From positions 1 through 64,000 of the forward strand of contig CATZNW010000007.1 in NCBI GenBank assembly GCA_958422185.1: DNA of 64,000 bases, read 5' to 3'. The position numbers and the translations under genes are program-made. Source of the stretch: an uncultured Clostridium sp. GTDB lineage: Bacteria > Bacillota > Clostridia > Oscillospirales > Acutalibacteraceae. The notes below the pieces were generated by a model. The model made no database searches. It had not been told where the DNA came from and was given only the letters and a program-made list of their open reading frames with translations. Positions 60,572 through 64,000 of this stretch are shown here, one piece after another; positions within the stretch are counted from its first letter, which is position 1, and every line of letters begins with the position of its first letter.

Positions 60572-62467
60572 TTACTTTAAAAATACATCAAAAGACGCAT
60601 CGCTCGGCATACGCCAGTCACCGCGAGGAGATAGCGAGACCGAACCCACTTTAGGCGAATCCGGAACGCAGCTGCGCTTGAACTGGCTTATAAAGAAGCG
60701 TTTCAAAAACAGCGCCGCCCAGTGCGAGATCACGTCTTTTGAATACTGATCTTCAAACGCCTTTTGGGCAAGACGGATCAGCTTTTCCTTTGAAAAACCG
60801 AATCTTATAAAATTATAAAGAAAGAAATCATGCAGCTCGTAAGGGCCTATATTCTCCTCCGTTTTCTGTGCGATTTCTCCGTTCTCGTCCGGCGGTAAGA
60901 GTTCCGGCGAAACCGGGGTGTCCAGAATATCGTAAAGCACCTTTGCCGTTGCCGCATCGCTTACGGACGCAACGTATTCAACAAGATAGCGCACAAGCGT
61001 TTTCGGCACGGACGCATTTACGCCGTACATGCTCATATGGTCGCCGTTGTAAGTGCACCAGCCCATGGCAAGCTCACTGAGGTCTCCGGTACCCACAAGC
61101 AGTTTCGAATGCTTGTTGGCAAGATCAAAAAGCACCTGCGTACGTTCCCTTGCCTGCGTGTTTTCATAAGTGATATCACGCACCGAGGGATCGTGCTCAA
61201 TATCCTGCATATGAAGCATGCACGCCTCTTTGATATCCACTTCCCTAACGGTTACGCCAAGTTGCTTCATAAGCTCAACGGCATTATGATATGTTCTGCC
61301 CGTTGTGCCGAAGCCGGGCATGGTCACGCCCATAATATCCGAATTCTTCCTGCCAAGCAGGCCCATAGCCCTTGTGCAGACAAGCAGGGCAAGCGTTGAA
61401 TCCAGACCGCCGGAAATTCCCACCACGGCGCCGGTTGAGCCGACATGCTCAAGCCTTTTTGCAAGAGCGCCTGCCTGAATAGAAAAGATCTCGCGGCAGC
61501 GCTCACGTCTCTTTTCGTCCGTTTCGGGAACGAACGGATGCGGATCGACAGATCTGAATCGCAGATCGTTATGATCATTTTTGATATTCAGATCCACCGT
61601 TTCCGTTTCACTTTGGTTTTTAAAGCTCATATTTTTAACGCGCAGAGCATTTATTTTTTCCACGTCTATATCAGCGTAAACCACATTGGTCTTTCTTAAA
61701 AACCGTTCCCCTTCTGACAGCATACCGCCGTTTTCCGCAATGAAGAGCGCGCCGCCGAAGAGGAGATCAGTAGTACTTTCAAACACAGAAGCGCCCGCAT
61801 AGACATAACCGCATACGCAGCGAGCAGACTGATTTGATACGAGCTGCCGCCTGTACTCAGCTTTGGAAACATACTCATCGCTGGCGGAAAGATTAGCAAT
61901 TATATTTGCTCCGCTCAGAGCAAGGCGCCCGCTTGGCGGATCCGGCACCCACAGATCCTCGCAGAGCTCCACTCCGAGGACAGCCCCGGAACCGAGGTCA
62001 AAAAGCAAATTGCCTATTCTCGTTTTACTGCCGCAGATCTCGATGCTTTGCGGAATTTTAAAATCTTCGCCGGAAGCAAACCAGCGTTTTTCGTAAAACT
62101 CATTATAATTTGCGATATGCGTTTTGGGCACAAGTCCGGCAACAACACCGTTTGCAAGAACTGCTGCACAGTTATAAAGGCTGTTCTTATACTTTACAGG
62201 CAAGCCTGCCAGAACCGCAATGTTTTTTTCCGCCGTATACTCAGCGATCTCGCTGAGCGCTTTCTGCGCGCCGGCAAGGAGAGCGGAATGAAAGAACAGA
62301 TCGGCGCAGGTGTATCCGGTTACAGAAAGCTCCGGAGTCACAAGAAGACGCGCTTTATTCCGCACCGCCTCATCTATTGCTCTCTTTATCTCTTCTTTAT
62401 TGTAATCCGGGTCGGCAACTTTTAGTTTTAGCGACGCTGCTGCGGCCCTGAAAAATCCGTAATTCAT
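60572..62467 (-). CDS. nadE: Glutamine-dependent NAD+ synthetase
   Basis: Amidates nicotinate adenine dinucleotide with glutamine nitrogen. 631 residues. N-terminal nitrilase domain: RLLVTPELSVTGYTCADLFF (catalytic Glu), Lys in LVPKTHIANYNEFYEKRWF, and Cys in GVELCEDLWVPDPPS. C-terminal synthetase domain: PP-loop GISGGLDSTLALLV and LLVGTGDLSELAMGWCTYNG. Between epimerase (7 bp) and surface-protein genes. Confidence 0.97.
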   Translation of the reverse strand: MNYGFFRAAAASLKLKVADPDYNKEEIKRAIDEAVRNKARLLVTPELSVTGYTCADLFFHSALLAGAQKALSEIAEYTAEKNIAVLAGLPVKYKNSLYNCAAVLANGVVAGLVPKTHIANYNEFYEKRWFASGEDFKIPQSIEICGSKTRIGNLLFDLGSGAVLGVELCEDLWVPDPPSGRLALSGANIIANLSASDEYVSKAEYRRQLVSNQSARCVCGYVYAGASVFESTTDLLFGGALFIAENGGMLSEGERFLRKTNVVYADIDVEKINALRVKNMSFKNQSETETVDLNIKNDHNDLRFRSVDPHPFVPETDEKRRERCREIFSIQAGALAKRLEHVGSTGAVVGISGGLDSTLALLVCTRAMGLLGRKNSDIMGVTMPGFGTTGRTYHNAVELMKQLGVTVREVDIKEACMLHMQDIEHDPSVRDITYENTQARERTQVLFDLANKHSKLLVGTGDLSELAMGWCTYNGDHMSMYGVNASVPKTLVRYLVEYVASVSDAATAKVLYDILDTPVSPELLPPDENGEIAQKTEENIGPYELHDFFLYNFIRFGFSKEKLIRLAQKAFEDQYSKDVISHWAALFLKRFFISQFKRSCVPDSPKVGSVSLSPRGDWRMPSDASFDVFLK

Positions 62468-62474
62468 ATCTCAC

Positions 62475-63344
62475 CTATATTAAAGTAATCTTAAACGCAA
62501 AAGAGGCTTCGCAGTCCGGCTCAAGAATGGTCATTCCGCGTTTGTTTTCAAAGACCTCATCCTCATCGGAGCAGGTGGAGATCCCTGTCCACGGCTCGAG
62601 CGCAACAAAATTCCCGCCGTTTGACGAGGACCAGACAAGCAGATTATCAAAATCCTGATAGTCGATCCTGACTCCCCTGCCGCCCGCGCTCAGGGCCGCA
62701 GACTTGGGCTTGATATGATCAAACACCATTGCGTCAAGGTCAAAAAGAGAGTGATCAAGATCTATCCTGTTGGGAGCATCAAGAACATCATAACGTTTTG
62801 AAATATCAATAAGCCCCGTTTCAATATCCGGGCGCAGACATTTCTGATTGACTGCCCCGCTGAATTCAACTGTGTAATCCTCAAACTTTTCTCCCGTTTC
62901 CAGCGGACAGTTAAATGCCGGATGACCTCCTATAACGAACGGCAGCTTGTCCTTTCCGGTATTTTTTACCGTATAGCGCGTGATTACCGAATTTTTCAAA
63001 ACGGTATAGCGAATTTCAAGGGAATAATCAAACGGGAAGGCCTGCTTTGTTTTTTCGTCCGAATGCTGAATGAACGAAACGTAATTTCCGCCCTTATCGG
63101 CAATTTCAAAAGGACTGATCCTGGCAACGCCGTGACGTTTCATAACGCAGGGCCTGCCGAAAGCGACGGCTTTTGAATCCCTTAAAACGCCCGTTATGGG
63201 AAAGCAAACGGGCGCCTGGCCGGCCCAGTACTTTTCATCGCCCTGCCAAAGGTACTGGACGCCGTCTTTTACAAGAGAGTGAAGCATTGCGCCCTCCTGA
63301 AGGCACTGAACGCTTATATTTTGGCTTTTGATCTCAACAGTCAT
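62475..63344 (-). CDS. Aldose 1-epimerase family protein (LacX-like)
   Basis: 289 residues, galactose-mutarotase fold. The catalytic-region segments KRHGVARISPFEI and PFVIGGHPAFNCPL contain the conserved His residues, and FVALEPWTGISTC holds the C-terminal acidic position. This branch resembles LacX rather than classical GalM; its sugar is not known. First gene of the operon with nadE; AGGCGG site upstream of ATG. Confidence 0.88.
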   Translation of the reverse strand: MTVEIKSQNISVQCLQEGAMLHSLVKDGVQYLWQGDEKYWAGQAPVCFPITGVLRDSKAVAFGRPCVMKRHGVARISPFEIADKGGNYVSFIQHSDEKTKQAFPFDYSLEIRYTVLKNSVITRYTVKNTGKDKLPFVIGGHPAFNCPLETGEKFEDYTVEFSGAVNQKCLRPDIETGLIDISKRYDVLDAPNRIDLDHSLFDLDAMVFDHIKPKSAALSAGGRGVRIDYQDFDNLLVWSSSNGGNFVALEPWTGISTCSDEDEVFENKRGMTILEPDCEASFAFKITLI

Positions 63345-63379
63345 TTAGCACCGCCTAAACAGTTTTTTTGATTATAATC

Positions 63380-63408
63380 ATTATATATCATTATATTTTC
63401 CAATGCAA
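63380..63408 (-). promoter_or_regulatory. Promoter of epimerase-nadE operon
   Basis: TTGCAT, 17-bp spacer, TATAAT on the minus strand. Confidence 0.7.
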
Positions 63409-63410
63409 TA

Positions 63411-63439
63411 TTGAAAATGTAAACACAATGTTATAAAAT
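63411..63439 (+). promoter_or_regulatory. Promoter of the terminal acidic protein
   Basis: TTGAAA, 17-bp spacer, TAAAAT, 30 bp before the ATG at 63470. Confidence 0.6.
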
Positions 63440-63469
63440 AATAAACAGTAATAGGAGAGGAGAAAGCGT

Positions 63470-64000
63470 ATGGACATTGATTCTTACATTTACGACGCAA
63501 TATTCAATGAATCGCCCAGATTTTCCATTTTTTACGGAGTTATGTGGGAACAGTTTAAAGAAGACGGTTTCGTCATTACCGACGAACCGGGTCATGAGAT
63601 CGATTGTATTTTCAAAGCAGTTGCCCTGCAGAACCTTATGGGCGAATTTACTTACAGGCTTTATGACGAGGTAAATGAAACAGGATTTGAAGACGCGGTT
63701 GATTACATTGAAAAGGCCGGATTTACACAGGACGACATAACAGAATACTGCAAGAAGGACGAAGAGATAGAAATCGCTGAAGAGGATTTTGACATAACGG
63801 TAAAAAATGCACTGGACCGTTCTACGGAACTTACGGCAGAAAAAATGCTTGAGGATTATTCGCCTGACGACATTTTTGACATGATGTTTACAGCGGCGTA
63901 TGATTTTGAGCAGGATTTTACTTTTGATTTTGAGGACGCTGATGAGTTTCTTGCGTTCGTCGACTCAAATTCCGAAAGACTTGACCAATATAAAGACGAA
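63470..64000 (+). CDS. Acidic protein of unknown function, C-terminus cut by window edge
   Basis: Open for 177 codons to the window end, with AGGAGAGG upstream of the ATG. Very rich in Asp, Glu and Phe, poor in Lys/Arg, no signal peptide or membrane helix. Helical stretches such as GFEDAVDYIEKAGFTQDDIT and SPDDIFDMMFTAAYDFEQD suggest a small all-alpha cytoplasmic protein. No family recognised. Confidence 0.75.
   Translation, partial: MDIDSYIYDAIFNESPRFSIFYGVMWEQFKEDGFVITDEPGHEIDCIFKAVALQNLMGEFTYRLYDEVNETGFEDAVDYIEKAGFTQDDITEYCKKDEEIEIAEEDFDITVKNALDRSTELTAEKMLEDYSPDDIFDMMFTAAYDFEQDFTFDFEDADEFLAFVDSNSERLDQYKDE

Overview
The window reads as about 64 kb of chromosome from an anaerobic, endospore-forming Clostridia-type Firmicute, most likely an Oscillospirales/Ruminococcaceae-like gut bacterium. 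This placement is inference. It rests on a complete gerA-type germinant-receptor operon, pyruvate:ferredoxin oxidoreductase, a ferredoxin-thioredoxin-reductase-like protein, ECF vitamin transporters, many glycoside hydrolases, AGGAGG-type ribosome binding sites and sigma-A-like promoters with 16-18 bp spacers. Base composition is moderate. One segment (about 33.6-35.6 kb) is visibly more AT-rich.

Layout: 0-7 kb holds a cut membrane protein, citrate synthase, a tiny secreted peptide, gerAA-gerAB-gerAC (minus strand) and a DUF421/DUF4363 pair. 7-13 kb holds a queT-type transporter with a candidate preQ1-responsive leader, a GH2 beta-mannosidase, and a nanE-nanA-GH43 operon. 13-20.7 kb holds a candidate structured ncRNA with its own promoter and terminator, a degenerate FeoB-like G-domain protein, CoA-acylating aldehyde dehydrogenase (mmsA), an iron alcohol dehydrogenase, an ECF S component plus kinase, a frameshifted ferredoxin-type aldo/keto reductase and a GH28 enzyme. 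20.8-21.1 kb holds tRNA-Pro(GGG) followed by a palindromic element built from pieces of the tRNA. 21.2-26.8 kb holds GH2, a sugar symporter, a DUF4874/DUF4832 protein and YebC. 26.9-33.4 kb is a minus-strand run: greA, a YegP-fused lysS, DUF1648, ilvD, an orphan polysaccharide-export ATPase and an alpha/beta hydrolase. 33.6-35.6 kb is an accessory-looking segment (methyltransferase, MazG, NUDIX, decayed phosphatase). 35.6-38.6 kb is ACT-hom-lysC. 38.7-43 kb holds an AI-2E-type permease and a polar-amino-acid ABC transporter operon that continues into an FTR-like protein and thioredoxin. 43-48 kb holds a lipid-anchored or membrane-anchored protein, a small membrane protein that seems to use an ATT start, and iolG-iolD-iolE. 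48-55.8 kb holds a TSCPD protein, a GH36-like alpha-galactosidase, a zinc-ribbon signal peptidase, a second sugar symporter, a metallophosphoesterase and an AraC regulator. 55.9-64 kb holds nifJ, a Ser/Gly-rich surface protein, nadE, an aldose-epimerase-like protein and a cut acidic protein.

Functionally the region is dominated by glycan and polyol catabolism (mannosides, pectin-like polymers, alpha-galactosides, arabinoxylan-type chains, sialic acid, myo-inositol). Products enter central metabolism through PFOR and aldehyde/alcohol dehydrogenases. Housekeeping genes for aspartate-family and branched-chain amino acids, NAD, translation and protein export are interspersed. No phage, transposase or CRISPR array was seen. 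The items I would look at first are the LysRS-YegP fusion, the FeoB-like pseudo-G-domain, the 13.0-13.2 kb ncRNA, the tRNA-Pro-derived palindromic element, the transporter-FTR-thioredoxin operon, and the promoter/SD/ATT/terminator unit at 44 kb.
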